From CADEED01 sp035765415 (GTDB lineage: Bacteria > Pseudomonadota > Gammaproteobacteria > Steroidobacterales > Steroidobacteraceae), in contig DASTXR010000097.1 in NCBI GenBank assembly GCA_035765415.1, positions 124,001 to 188,000 on the forward strand: DNA of 64,000 nucleotides, in the 5' to 3' direction. Below the pieces are notes generated by a model that saw nothing but the letters and a program-made list of their open reading frames with translations, had not been told where the DNA came from and searched no databases. The position numbers and the translations under genes are program-made. Each line of letters starts with the position of its first letter. Position 1 is the stretch's first letter. Below, in pieces: positions 34,348 to 42,959 of the stretch.

Positions 34348-34710
34348 TCAGCCCTCGGCGGCGAACAGCTGCACCACGGCGGCGCTGGCCTGCGCGGGAA
34401 CCGGCAGCTCGAGCTCCTGCTGGCGCGTCATGCGGCAGAACATGCGGACGATGAGCGCGCAGTGACGCTCGGCTTCCTGGTTGGACATCTTGCGGATCGT
34501 GGCGCGCACGGCATCCTCGCCGCGCAACGGACGCTCGCGCTGCATGGTCGACGTGAGCTCGAGGAACTGCAGCCGCAATTCACGCGGCAGGTCGTCGGCT
34601 TCGATGTGGGACAGGCATTGACGCCATGCGCCGTCCAGCCGGTCCTTGATGGCGCCCGCGCGGGCGAGCAGCAGCGTGGCTGATTCGAGCCGATCGTAAA
34701 CTCGCGACAT
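34348..34710 (-). CDS. small conserved-looking protein of unknown function
   Basis: A 120-residue soluble, probably all-helical protein with no signal peptide or membrane segment. It begins MSRVYDRLESATLLLARAGAIK, and contains two Cys separated by a helix (RHCALIVRMFCRM). I do not recognise the family. It is convergent with the TIR-like gene, eight bases between the stops, and lies 107 bases from the subtilase stop on the same strand. It could be unrelated to both. The codon use looks like its neighbours. Confidence 0.6.
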   Translation of the reverse strand: MSRVYDRLESATLLLARAGAIKDRLDGAWRQCLSHIEADDLPRELRLQFLELTSTMQRERPLRGEDAVRATIRKMSNQEAERHCALIVRMFCRMTRQQELELPVPAQASAAVVQLFAAEG

Positions 34711-34817
34711 GAGTTTTCGTTATCGCTCGGCCGGGACGTGATGGAGCGCGTCGAAACCTTGCGTAACGCCTTGGTTGTTGTTGGTCAATGGCGCCGGCGC
34801 TGAATATAGCGCGACAC

Positions 34818-36866
34818 CTAGCAATTGCAACGGGAAATACGCCGCGCGCAGCGGCGCCGGCCGCTCGCGAGGGACAACGCGCCTAGCAAAAAGAGCGTCA
34901 TGAACCCGAGCGCACCTCCGCCGCCACCGCGTGCACGAGGCGGATCCGGCGTCGGCGTCGGCGCAGGTGCAGGCGGCGCGTCTACCGGTGTCGGTCCCGA
35001 AGTCACCGGCACCGTGCAGGCGGCAACGCCGGCGCTGGAGGTGGCGTTGCTCGTCACGCTGTTCGGACCCACCACCACGTCCGCGGAATCGGTTCGGCCC
35101 TGATCGTCGGTCACGGTGACCCGAACGGTGATGGCCCCCGAGGTCGGAGAGATCACGGTGGCGATCGAAGCGTTGGCGTCGATGATTGCGGGCGGGTCGA
35201 TCGTCGGTTCGACCACCGACCATGAGAACCCCGCCACTGTTCGGCCGCAGGCAGCGGCGCTCACCGACGCGTCGAGCGAAACCCCCTGGCCGGGCGCCAC
35301 GATGCCGGGCAGCGCAACCGCCGCGATCGGCCGCTCGGCGGCGGCCACCGAGTTGGCCGCGTTCACCATGCCGGCGCCACAGGTGCTGGTCGTGCAGAGG
35401 CATTGCACGGTCTGGAAATCCTCATCGTTTTCCGGCACATGGCAGGTCGGAATGTCAGGCTCACCGGCGATCGTGGTGGGGAAGGGCCGTGCGCCTTCGC
35501 GAAGGCGCGCGAGCATCTGGGCCGTGGACAGATTCGCATTGCGCGAAAGCATGAGCGCGGCGATTCCCGACACGATCGGCGCCGAGAAACTGGTGCCGAG
35601 GTTGGTGGTCGTCTGGTTCGTGAAGATGTGCGCCACCGGCACGGTGGTGCCGCTGTTGGCCGTCGTGTCGAGTGAAAAGAGGCAAGGGCCACCGTTGATG
35701 TTGACGCAGTTGCCGCCGGGCGCGGCCACGGTCACCTCGGGTCCCAGGCTGCTGAATCCCACCTTGCTGCCGGCATGGCGAATCGCCGCCACGGCGGCCA
35801 CTCCCGGGCAGTTTCCGGGCGAGGAGACCACGGTGCCTTCATTGCCCGCCGAAACGACCAACAGGACCTTTCGCGCGCTGAGCTCCTGGATCACATCGAG
35901 GTATGAGGGCTCACACTCGCCACCGCTCCCGAGGCTCGCGTTCACGACCCGTGCCGGGGTGGGATTGTCGGGGACGCCCGGCACGTGCAGGCCAGCCGCC
36001 CAGCGCATGCCGGCCAGCACGTCGCTGTCGACGCCACCACACTTGCCGAGCACGCGCACCGGCAGGATGAACGAGCTCCAGGCGAGGCCGGAAACGCCCG
36101 CCGAATTGTTAGTCAGCGCGCCGATCATTCCCGCGACCCGGGTCCCGTGCCATGAACTGGACGTCGTGTCGCAGTTGGTGAAGGCCGTATTGGCCTTGTC
36201 GGTCGAATCGACCCAGTCGCCCGGGTCGGATGGGTTCGCGTCGCGGCCATCGCCGTCGTTGGTCATGTGTTGCAGGCTGACGAAGTCGTAACCCGGCAGG
36301 AGTTTTCCCCCGCGGTCGGCGCGGCCGAGATCCGGGTGGTCGTAAAGAACTCCGGTATCGAGCACGGCCACGACCACGCCCGCGGAGCCGACTTCGCGGT
36401 CCCAGGCGCCGATCGCATTCACCGCCGACGGCTCGGTGTCTTTCAGATACCACTGGTTGAGAAACAGCGGATCGTTGGGGTTCGTGGCATGCGGGAATCG
36501 CCGGCGGTCGATGGCCACGTATTCGACGGCAGCATCCGCACGCAGCCGCTGGAGCACCTGCGCGGCGTCGGCATCATCGAGATCCACCGTACTCGCGAGC
36601 ATCGACGCGGATATCTCGCGCTTGAGTCCCAGTGCCAGTCCCGTGCGTTTGGCGAGCGCCGCCGTGCGCTCCGTGCCCGTGGCCAGTTTCGCAATGGCCG
36701 CGCCATCACCATCCTTGCGCAGTTTCACGATGACGCGAAGGTTCGTCGTCTGCGAATCGCGCGGCTCGCGCGCCACCGGGTTGTACTCGCTGGCTGCCGT
36801 GGCGGTTGTCGATTGCGCGATGGCAAACGCGAGCAGAACCGCAAACATCAAACGCTGCAGGTGCAT
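34818..36866 (-). CDS. secreted subtilisin-like (S8) serine protease with GlyGly-CTERM tail
   Basis: A 682-residue pre-pro-protease. It has a signal peptide (1-25), an I9-like propeptide (about 42-120), then the S8 domain with Asp170 (AVLDTGVL), His240 (SWHGTRVAG), oxyanion Asn342 (SAGNEG) and Ser426 (GTSFSAP). A beta-sandwich follows (about 545-620), then a Pro/Thr linker. The last 36 residues are a Gly run, a hydrophobic helix (LGFMTLFLLGALSLAS) and RRRCARR, the pattern of GlyGly-CTERM sorting tails cut by rhombosortase. The terminus extends a little beyond the usual basic end (ISRCNC). The ATG at 36866 puts the signal peptide first. An AT-rich stretch at 36969-37010 may hold its promoter. 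Confidence 0.93.
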   Translation of the reverse strand: MHLQRLMFAVLLAFAIAQSTTATAASEYNPVAREPRDSQTTNLRVIVKLRKDGDGAAIAKLATGTERTAALAKRTGLALGLKREISASMLASTVDLDDADAAQVLQRLRADAAVEYVAIDRRRFPHATNPNDPLFLNQWYLKDTEPSAVNAIGAWDREVGSAGVVVAVLDTGVLYDHPDLGRADRGGKLLPGYDFVSLQHMTNDGDGRDANPSDPGDWVDSTDKANTAFTNCDTTSSSWHGTRVAGMIGALTNNSAGVSGLAWSSFILPVRVLGKCGGVDSDVLAGMRWAAGLHVPGVPDNPTPARVVNASLGSGGECEPSYLDVIQELSARKVLLVVSAGNEGTVVSSPGNCPGVAAVAAIRHAGSKVGFSSLGPEVTVAAPGGNCVNINGGPCLFSLDTTANSGTTVPVAHIFTNQTTTNLGTSFSAPIVSGIAALMLSRNANLSTAQMLARLREGARPFPTTIAGEPDIPTCHVPENDEDFQTVQCLCTTSTCGAGMVNAANSVAAAERPIAAVALPGIVAPGQGVSLDASVSAAACGRTVAGFSWSVVEPTIDPPAIIDANASIATVISPTSGAITVRVTVTDDQGRTDSADVVVGPNSVTSNATSSAGVAACTVPVTSGPTPVDAPPAPAPTPTPDPPRARGGGGGALGFMTLFLLGALSLASGRRRCARRISRCNC

Positions 36867-37059
36867 GGGAATTCCTGGCGACCACGACGTGGCTCCTGCG
36901 ATTTTGTGGTCGTTCAGGGTCGAAAGGGTTCCGCGCACTCAGGATCGGAACGCAGGCCGCATTAATCCCTGGGTACGCATAATCTATATTATGTAATGAG
37001 TGATACTTATCTATGCCTTGTCGCACGCCACAACTGCGCAGCCCCCAAGCGCCGCACTT

Positions 37060-37785
37060 CTACCGCCTGCGCCTCGCCAACCTCAAAGGCCATCTGAATA
37101 TCGATGCCTCGGGAGTCGAATTCGTCTGCGGGTTACGCAGCGCCGGCGACTGCACCAGCCAGTGCCTTGCCGTGGCTGCGTGATAAGCAAACCAGGTCGA
37201 AATCCCGAAGAGCTTGCAGCCATCTTCCGCCAGCACCCACCAGCCATGACCGCCGGCCACGTCGAGCAGTATCGAGCCGGCGAACAACACAAGGGCTGCG
37301 GCCAGCAGCCGGTAGTTGGTTTCCAGGATCAGGTGGCGATGAGACAGCAGGTAGGCGACGGTTACACACACATAGCTGGCGTGGACCGCCTTCTCATTGA
37401 AGCCCAGGTGAACCGGCGCCAGGTATTCATGAAACAGGAAAAAATCGTCCACTAACAAACCCGTGGTCATCAAACCGGCCCACATCAGGAAGCGCGCCTC
37501 CGGCTGCGCACCCTGCCGGCGCAGCAGGCTGGAGCTGAAGAAGCAGATGGCGGCCGCGGCACACCACAGCAGGATGCCGACATTCGACACCACTCCGGTG
37601 AGCGGATGGACATTCGCGATCGCTGCCATGTCGCGCGTCAGGCTCGATACGGCGATTTGCGGGTGAAGACCGGCGATCGCCACCAGGAACAGGAAGGCGG
37701 CGATCGCCAGGTAGAGCACGAGCAACGCTCTGCGAACTGGTGGCCTGTAGCTGCCTACACCCGCATTCGGCGCATCCGCATCCAT
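37060..37785 (-). CDS. polytopic membrane protein of unknown function
   Basis: A 241-residue protein with about six or seven hydrophobic segments (for example ALLVLYLAIAAFLFLVAIAG and AAALVLFAGSILLDVAGGHG). Polar residues sit inside or at the edge of the helices: VDDFFLFHEYLAP, NEKAVHASYV, LLDVAGGHG and EDGCKLFGISTW. The Asp-Asp...His-Glu set could bind a metal or be catalytic, which is inference from the pattern only. I do not recognise a named family. It stands alone, with 176 bases before the TonB receptor stop and 193 bases to the subtilase. Confidence 0.7.
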   Translation of the reverse strand: MDADAPNAGVGSYRPPVRRALLVLYLAIAAFLFLVAIAGLHPQIAVSSLTRDMAAIANVHPLTGVVSNVGILLWCAAAAICFFSSSLLRRQGAQPEARFLMWAGLMTTGLLVDDFFLFHEYLAPVHLGFNEKAVHASYVCVTVAYLLSHRHLILETNYRLLAAALVLFAGSILLDVAGGHGWWVLAEDGCKLFGISTWFAYHAATARHWLVQSPALRNPQTNSTPEASIFRWPLRLARRRR

Positions 37786-37961
37786 TGGCTATCTCCCCCG
37801 CGTGATCGCCACGCTTCTTTTTTTCATCGACCGAACGGAATACGCGTTGAGCTAATCCGTTTTCAGCCGGAAAAACCATGCACATGCAGCCTCGACTGCA
37901 CCGTGGTGGTTTCTGACAGGGACGCGAGTGCGCCTGACAATCACGCGGGTCCAGGTCCTGA

Positions 37962-40784
37962 CTAGTAGCTGAAACGCACTCCTAACGTGTACTGCCGGCC
38001 GAAGTTCCGGAAGTACTCGTTCCGCTGTGCGGTAGTGTCGTTGTACAGATGCTCGAAGGTGTCGGTGAGGTTCTGCGCCTCGAACGACACCTGGAAGTGT
38101 TCGTTGATCGCATAACTCATCGTCGCATCGATGTACGTGCTGCCCTCGGTGGCGTCGGCGTCCTGGCCGTTCAGGCCAGGCACGATGCGCAGGTAGTCAT
38201 CGCGATACGACGCCGACACGCGGCCCTCGAAGCCGGCCCTGGCGTAATACAGCGTGGCGTTGGCGGTTTCCTTGGACAGGTTGATCAGCGGCAACACGGC
38301 CGTACGGCCCGCCGCTCCTTCGGGCAGCGCCGGATTCACGATGTACGTGATGTCCGAGCTCGTGTGCGTGTAGTTGGCCAGCACGCCGAAGTCCTTGAGG
38401 AACCCCGGCAGGAACGTCAGCGGCATCTGCAGATTCAGCTCGAAACCCTCGAGCGGCCCGCCGTCGCTGTTCACCGGGCGTGAATAGATGAAGTCGTCGG
38501 TGGGCAGCACGCCGGTGCCGATCAGCACGCTGGGCGGAATGCCCAGGGTGTTGAACGGCTGCGTGGTACGGAGCGTGGCGATGTAGGTCTTCACGTCCTT
38601 GTAGAACACGCTCAGCGACACGAGTGACTCGGGCGCGAAATACCACTCGACGCTCGCGTCGAATGCATCCGCCTTGATGGGATCGAGGTTCGGATTGCCT
38701 TGCGTCACGGTGCGCGTACCGCCGGCCACGTTCACCGCGCCACCGGGCGTCAGTTGCGCGAGCGGCGGCCGCGTCATGACGCGCGAGGCGGCCAGGCGCA
38801 CCATCACTTCGTCGGTGACGTCGGCGACCAGGTTGAACGACGGCAGCCAGTCGTCATAGGTGCGGTTGGTATGCAGCTGTTGCGTGTTGGCGCCCGCCTC
38901 CGCGAACCCCACCGCGTCCTGCTCGGTGCGCACGTAGCGCACACCCACATCGCCGCGCGTCTCGAGGCCGAACACCGTCGCGTTGAACTCCGCCTGCAGG
39001 AACGCTGCGTTGTCCTTCTCGTCGACCGAGTAGATGCTGCTGCGTGCGGAAGGAACGTCGCGGCGCAACTGGAACACACCGGTGTTGCTGTAGATGTCGA
39101 AGGTGTCGATGAAAGCCTGCTCCACCGGCACCACCCAGGCGGTCGCGGTTTCGGCCGGCACGCCGAACCCCTCGAAGCCCGAGAACTGCTGGACGAGGTC
39201 CGCGACGCTCACCCCGGCGGGCAGCGGCGGAATGTTCCGTTCGTTGGTCAGGCGCTGCGCGTCGGAATCGAACGTGTACTTGCGCGCGTTGATGCCGGTC
39301 TTGAGTTTCCAGTTGTCGTTGAGCGTGTATTCGATGTCGAACGCGGCCTGGCCGAAGGTGTTGTCGACCGCCTGCGGCCGCAGTCGGATCTCGGGCCCCG
39401 TGGCGCCGCCGGTGAACCCGGGAACGGCCGGGCCGTAGTAGTAGTTAGCAGGGTCGCTGGTGTCGAAGCCCCACACGATGCGCGGGCGCGTCATGCTGTC
39501 GCGGAAATCGTAGATGAAGCCGTCGGTGTTGAGACGGTCCACCTGCAGCGTGGTTTCGCGCGGCTCTTCGAACCGCGAATCCGAGTAGCCGAGCTGCAGG
39601 TTGCCGCGCCAGCGTTCGCTGAATTCATGCTCGACGGTGAACCCGGCCTGCTCGAACGTGGTGCTGAAATCGAAGATCGACAACTCCGCACGCAGGTCGA
39701 CGTTGTCGAGCCGTGCATAGATGAGGTCGTTGTCGCGGATCTCGGCATCACGGACGATGGTTTCCGGCTTGCCTTGCTGGGACTGCGCGCGAAAGATGCC
39801 GATCGGCGTCAGCAGGTTCTCGGTGCGCAGGCCATTGTGCTTCGAATACAGCAGGTCGAGCGTCAATGTGGTGGCATCGGCCGGGCGCCACTGCACGGCG
39901 CCGGTGAGGCCGAGCCGCTCGTTGTCGACGCCGAACTGCGCGAGCCGCGGGATGCGCGGATGGTAGATAGTCGAGGAGCGCAGCTGCTGGTAGGTGATGC
40001 CGGTGGGATACTCGTTGAAACACACCCCCGCGGCGTTCGCCGGGTCGCACCAGCCGCCGTTCTCGGTCATGCGATCCCAATTGAGGTTGTGGCTCGCCTG
40101 GCTGATCTTGTGGCTTTCCGAATAGGCGGCCGAAAACAGCACGCCGAAGCTGTCGTCGGCAAAGGTCTTCGACGCCAGCATGGCGAATCGCGGATCGTTG
40201 TCCTCGCTGAGATCGTTGTGGCTCAACTTGGTCGAGATCGCGAACTGGGTGCCGGGCGTGTCGAAGGGACGACCCGTCTGCAGATCCACCGTGGCGCCGA
40301 GCGAGCCCTCCTCCGTTTCCGCCGACGGCGTCTTGCGCACCGTGAGGCTGCTGAAGAGCTCGGAGGCGAACACGTTGAAGTCGAAGCCGCGCGTGCGGTT
40401 GATGCCCTCGAAACCATTCGACGTGGTCTGCGATTCGAGTCCGTTCAAACGCACGCGCGTGTAGTCCGGGCCGAGCCCGCGAACGGAAATGCTCCGGCCT
40501 TCGCCGCCGTCGCGCGCGACCGCGACGCCCGGCAGGCGCTGCAGCGATTCGGCGAGGTTCGAGTCCGGAAACTTGGCCACGTCCTCGGCCTTGATGACGT
40601 CGACGACTCCGGTCTGCGTGCGCTTGTCCTCGAGTGCGCTGGCGAGACTGCCGCGAAACCCGGTCACGACAACCTCTTCGAGCGGGCCCGCGCTGCCTTG
40701 CGTCTCGTCCACGACCTGTTGAGCCGCCGCCGGGAACGACCACGACAGGGCCGCCAGGGACAGAAATCCGATTGCTGGTTTCAT
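37962..40784 (-). CDS. TonB-dependent outer-membrane receptor (Xanthomonas/Caulobacter type)
   Basis: A 940-residue receptor with a signal peptide (MKPAIGFLSLAALSWSFPAAAQ), a plug domain with EEVVVTGFRGSLASALEDK and DSNLAESLQRLPGVAV, and a 22-strand-type barrel ending RQYTLGVRFSY with the aromatic last residue needed for assembly. The SLASALEDKR TonB-box region and the long DFNVFASELFSSLTVRKT segment fit the large receptors that take up plant or algal carbohydrates in Xanthomonas and Caulobacter. The adjacent divergent genes encode sugar-type enzymes, which supports a carbohydrate substrate. Its ATG follows a 366-base control region. Confidence 0.95.
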   Translation of the reverse strand: MKPAIGFLSLAALSWSFPAAAQQVVDETQGSAGPLEEVVVTGFRGSLASALEDKRTQTGVVDVIKAEDVAKFPDSNLAESLQRLPGVAVARDGGEGRSISVRGLGPDYTRVRLNGLESQTTSNGFEGINRTRGFDFNVFASELFSSLTVRKTPSAETEEGSLGATVDLQTGRPFDTPGTQFAISTKLSHNDLSEDNDPRFAMLASKTFADDSFGVLFSAAYSESHKISQASHNLNWDRMTENGGWCDPANAAGVCFNEYPTGITYQQLRSSTIYHPRIPRLAQFGVDNERLGLTGAVQWRPADATTLTLDLLYSKHNGLRTENLLTPIGIFRAQSQQGKPETIVRDAEIRDNDLIYARLDNVDLRAELSIFDFSTTFEQAGFTVEHEFSERWRGNLQLGYSDSRFEEPRETTLQVDRLNTDGFIYDFRDSMTRPRIVWGFDTSDPANYYYGPAVPGFTGGATGPEIRLRPQAVDNTFGQAAFDIEYTLNDNWKLKTGINARKYTFDSDAQRLTNERNIPPLPAGVSVADLVQQFSGFEGFGVPAETATAWVVPVEQAFIDTFDIYSNTGVFQLRRDVPSARSSIYSVDEKDNAAFLQAEFNATVFGLETRGDVGVRYVRTEQDAVGFAEAGANTQQLHTNRTYDDWLPSFNLVADVTDEVMVRLAASRVMTRPPLAQLTPGGAVNVAGGTRTVTQGNPNLDPIKADAFDASVEWYFAPESLVSLSVFYKDVKTYIATLRTTQPFNTLGIPPSVLIGTGVLPTDDFIYSRPVNSDGGPLEGFELNLQMPLTFLPGFLKDFGVLANYTHTSSDITYIVNPALPEGAAGRTAVLPLINLSKETANATLYYARAGFEGRVSASYRDDYLRIVPGLNGQDADATEGSTYIDATMSYAINEHFQVSFEAQNLTDTFEHLYNDTTAQRNEYFRNFGRQYTLGVRFSY

Positions 40785-40869
40785 GAATTCACCCGAATTT
40801 GAGACGCAGCTGGAGAGGAGCCCATCCCGAGCCCCGATACCTGCGTCGTTCATTGCTTCGTGCAACGAT

Positions 40870-40893
40870 TTTTCGCCGCGAAGGCGGCGAAAA
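40870..40893. promoter_or_regulatory. perfect 10-bp hairpin in the TonB receptor leader
   Basis: Two 10-base arms (40870-40879 and 40884-40893, the first reading TTTTCGCCGC on the plus strand) pair perfectly around a four-base loop. In the receptor mRNA the hairpin lies about 85 bases upstream of the start codon. With AT-rich ends and a GC core it could be an attenuator, a stabilising 5' structure, or the terminator of a short leader transcript. It is not followed by a long U-run. Confidence 0.6.
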
Positions 40894-40934
40894 GACCCGT
40901 TACTCCCCCACCGATATATCGCTGATTCGAGGCG

Positions 40935-40950
40935 ATGATACCGGTGTCAT
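40935..40950. promoter_or_regulatory. candidate LacI-family operator
   Basis: ATGATACCGGTGTCAT is a 16-base inverted repeat with a single mismatched pair and a central CG. LacI-family regulators of sugar uptake bind palindromes of this kind with a central CG, and ACCGGT-centred sites are reported for several proteobacterial sugar regulators. It sits midway between the TonB receptor and the divergent lactonase gene, where one site could control both. No LacI-type regulator gene is in the window. Confidence 0.5.
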
Positions 40951-41150
40951 TTGAGGATGGAACTGGACCGTCGCGGTGTCAAGTTCGATATCGCTCACAT
41001 TGTCCGTGCACGGGGGACTCCGTGGCCCGTTCGTCCCATGCCGGTCGGCGCTCCGGGGTGCTATCTACAAGACACACGATCACGGCCACCGTGACTTTCT
41101 GATCTCCCGTGGTCCATGCACAATCGCACGGCGCAAGCGTGGGGGAAGTA

Positions 41151-42176
41151 GTGAGAACATCGTCTTACGCGGCTTCGGCCGCATTGCTGTTCTGGGGGTT
41201 CGCCAATTTGAACGCACTGGCCGCGGAGTCGCCGTATGCGCGCCTCGAATCACTCGACAAGCGCTTCGATGCGCTGATTGCGCCGAATACGAAAATCGAA
41301 AAGATCGCCGACGACCTGCAGTGGTCGGAAGGGCCGCTGTGGGACGCGCGGACCAAGTCCCTGCTCTTCTCCGACATTCCCAACAACGTGATCATGAAGT
41401 GGCACGCCGAGAAAGGCGTGTCGCGCTTCCTGGAGCGCAGCGGCTACACCGGTGCCGCGCCCTTTACCGGGCGGGAGCCCGGCTCCAATGGCCTCACGTT
41501 CGATCCGCAGGGACGCCTGACGCTGTGCCAGCACGGAGACCGGCGCATCTCAAGGCGCGAGGCCGACGGCACCATGGTCCCCATCGCCACGAGTTACGAC
41601 GGCAAGAAGCTCAACAGCCCCAACGACCTCGTGTTCGACAACCAGGGCGCGCTGTATTTCACCGACCCGCCCTTCGGGCTGCCGAAACAGTTCAACGATC
41701 CGGGCAAGGAGCTGCCGTTCAACGCGGTGTTCCGGGTCGCGCCTGACGGCAGGATCACCGCCGTGGCCACGGAGCTGGAGGCGCCCAACGGTCTCGGTTT
41801 CTCGCCGGACTTCAAGACGCTGTACGTCGCCAATGCGCGTGCCAGCTCGCCCATCTGGAAAGCCTATACCGTGCAGGCCGATGGCAGCCTCGACAAAGGT
41901 CGCGTGTTCGCCGATTCCGCCGCGCTGTACAAGGAAGGCGATGGCGTACCCGACGGGCTCAAGGTCGATATTCACGGCAACGTATTCGCCACCGGGCCGG
42001 GTGGCGTGCTCGTGTACTCGCCGCAAGGCGCCCTGCTCGGCCGCATCCTCACCGGTGTTCCAACCGCGAACGTCGCGTTCGGCGAAGACGGCTCCACGCT
42101 GTTCATCACCGCCAACCATCGCGTGCTGCGCATGCGCACATTGACGCGCGGTCTGCCGCTGCCGGTCAGCCAATAG
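41151..42176 (+). CDS. secreted SMP-30/gluconolactonase-family protein
   Basis: A 341-residue six-bladed beta-propeller enzyme. After a signal peptide (SSYAASAALLFWGFANLNALAA) come the family motifs: LQWSEGPLWD with the metal-binding Glu, SDIPNNVIMKW, PGSNGLTFDPQGRL, LNSPNDLVFDNQGALYFTDPP with the Asn/Asp ligands, and APNGLGFSPD. These enzymes open sugar lactones, and periplasmic forms process aldonolactones before uptake. The GTG at 41151 is chosen over an upstream GTG at 41109 because it has the ribosome site and leads straight into the signal peptide. A ThuA gene follows after 21 bases. Confidence 0.9.
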   Translation: MRTSSYAASAALLFWGFANLNALAAESPYARLESLDKRFDALIAPNTKIEKIADDLQWSEGPLWDARTKSLLFSDIPNNVIMKWHAEKGVSRFLERSGYTGAAPFTGREPGSNGLTFDPQGRLTLCQHGDRRISRREADGTMVPIATSYDGKKLNSPNDLVFDNQGALYFTDPPFGLPKQFNDPGKELPFNAVFRVAPDGRITAVATELEAPNGLGFSPDFKTLYVANARASSPIWKAYTVQADGSLDKGRVFADSAALYKEGDGVPDGLKVDIHGNVFATGPGGVLVYSPQGALLGRILTGVPTANVAFGEDGSTLFITANHRVLRMRTLTRGLPLPVSQ

Positions 42177-42197
42177 TTTCTACACGAAGGGGATTCC

Positions 42198-42959
42198 ATG
42201 ACTTCAAGCCGGGCGTTGATCGGTTCGCTGTGCGTCGTTCTCGGGTCGCTCTGCACGTCGGCGGGCGCCATCGCCGCCAGCAAGGGACGGGTGCTGGTCT
42301 ACTTCGGGCATACCGGCTACGTGCACGAGTCCATCCCGGCCGCCGTCGAAGCGCTGAAGAAAATCGGTGCCCGGGAAGGTTATGCGGTGGACACCAGCGA
42401 AGACCCGGAAGTCTTCGCCGCCGCGAAGCTCGCGGACTACAAGGCCATCGTGCTGGTCAGCAACTCCACCGATCCCAAGAAGCCGGAATCCGAGTGGTTC
42501 ACCGGTTCGCGGCTCGAAGCGCTGCAGGGATTCCTCGCGGCCGGCAAGGGCGTCATCGGGCTGCATGCCGCCGCCGATTCGCACTACCACACGGGCTGGT
42601 ACGGCAGGATGATCGGCGGCTACTTCGAGCGGCACCCCAAGGGCACGCCGAAGGCCACCATCACGGTCGTCGACGCCAGGCATCCTGCCACTGCCAAACT
42701 ACCCAGCACCATCACGCGTAATGACGAGTGGTACTACTACAAGGATTTCGACCCCACCGTGCGCGTGCTGGTGACGGTGGATCCGTCAACCATCGGCGAC
42801 GGCGAAGCCGATGTGAATCCCAACGCGCTGGTGTGGTGCCACGACTTCGGCGGCGGCCGCGTGTTCTATAGCGGGCTCGGCCACACGCCGGAGAATTACA
42901 GCGAACCGTACATCGTCGACATGCTCACCGGCGCGCTGAAATACGCAGTCGGCCGGTGA
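42198..42959 (+). CDS. secreted ThuA-domain protein (trehalose-utilisation type)
   Basis: A 253-residue protein with a signal peptide (to about residue 26) and a ThuA fold. Conserved features are VLVYFGHTGYVHESIP, SRLEALQGFLAAGKGVIGLHAAADSHYHTG in pieces, IGGYFERHP, and WCHDFGGGRVFYSGLGHTPENY. ThuA proteins occur in sugar-catabolic clusters, where some act on disaccharide derivatives; the exact reaction here is unknown. It follows the lactonase gene by 21 bases, so both are likely periplasmic and co-transcribed. It converges with the aldo/keto reductase with no gap. Confidence 0.9.
   Translation: MTSSRALIGSLCVVLGSLCTSAGAIAASKGRVLVYFGHTGYVHESIPAAVEALKKIGAREGYAVDTSEDPEVFAAAKLADYKAIVLVSNSTDPKKPESEWFTGSRLEALQGFLAAGKGVIGLHAAADSHYHTGWYGRMIGGYFERHPKGTPKATITVVDARHPATAKLPSTITRNDEWYYYKDFDPTVRVLVTVDPSTIGDGEADVNPNALVWCHDFGGGRVFYSGLGHTPENYSEPYIVDMLTGALKYAVGR

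Larger units (their letters stand above)
40785..41150. promoter_or_regulatory. control region between the TonB receptor and the sugar-enzyme genes
   Basis: This 366-base stretch separates two divergent transcription units and contains no convincing gene. It holds a perfect hairpin (40870-40893) in the receptor leader and an operator-like palindrome (40935-40950). No sigma-70 promoter with good spacing could be picked out by eye on either strand. The GTG start of the lactonase gene has a GGGGGA ribosome site just in front. Confidence 0.6.

Noticed and set aside
38700..40802. Long open frame on the plus strand (700 codons) opposite the TonB receptor
   Set aside because: Antisense shadow with low-complexity translation; the receptor on the minus strand has a signal peptide, plug and barrel end.
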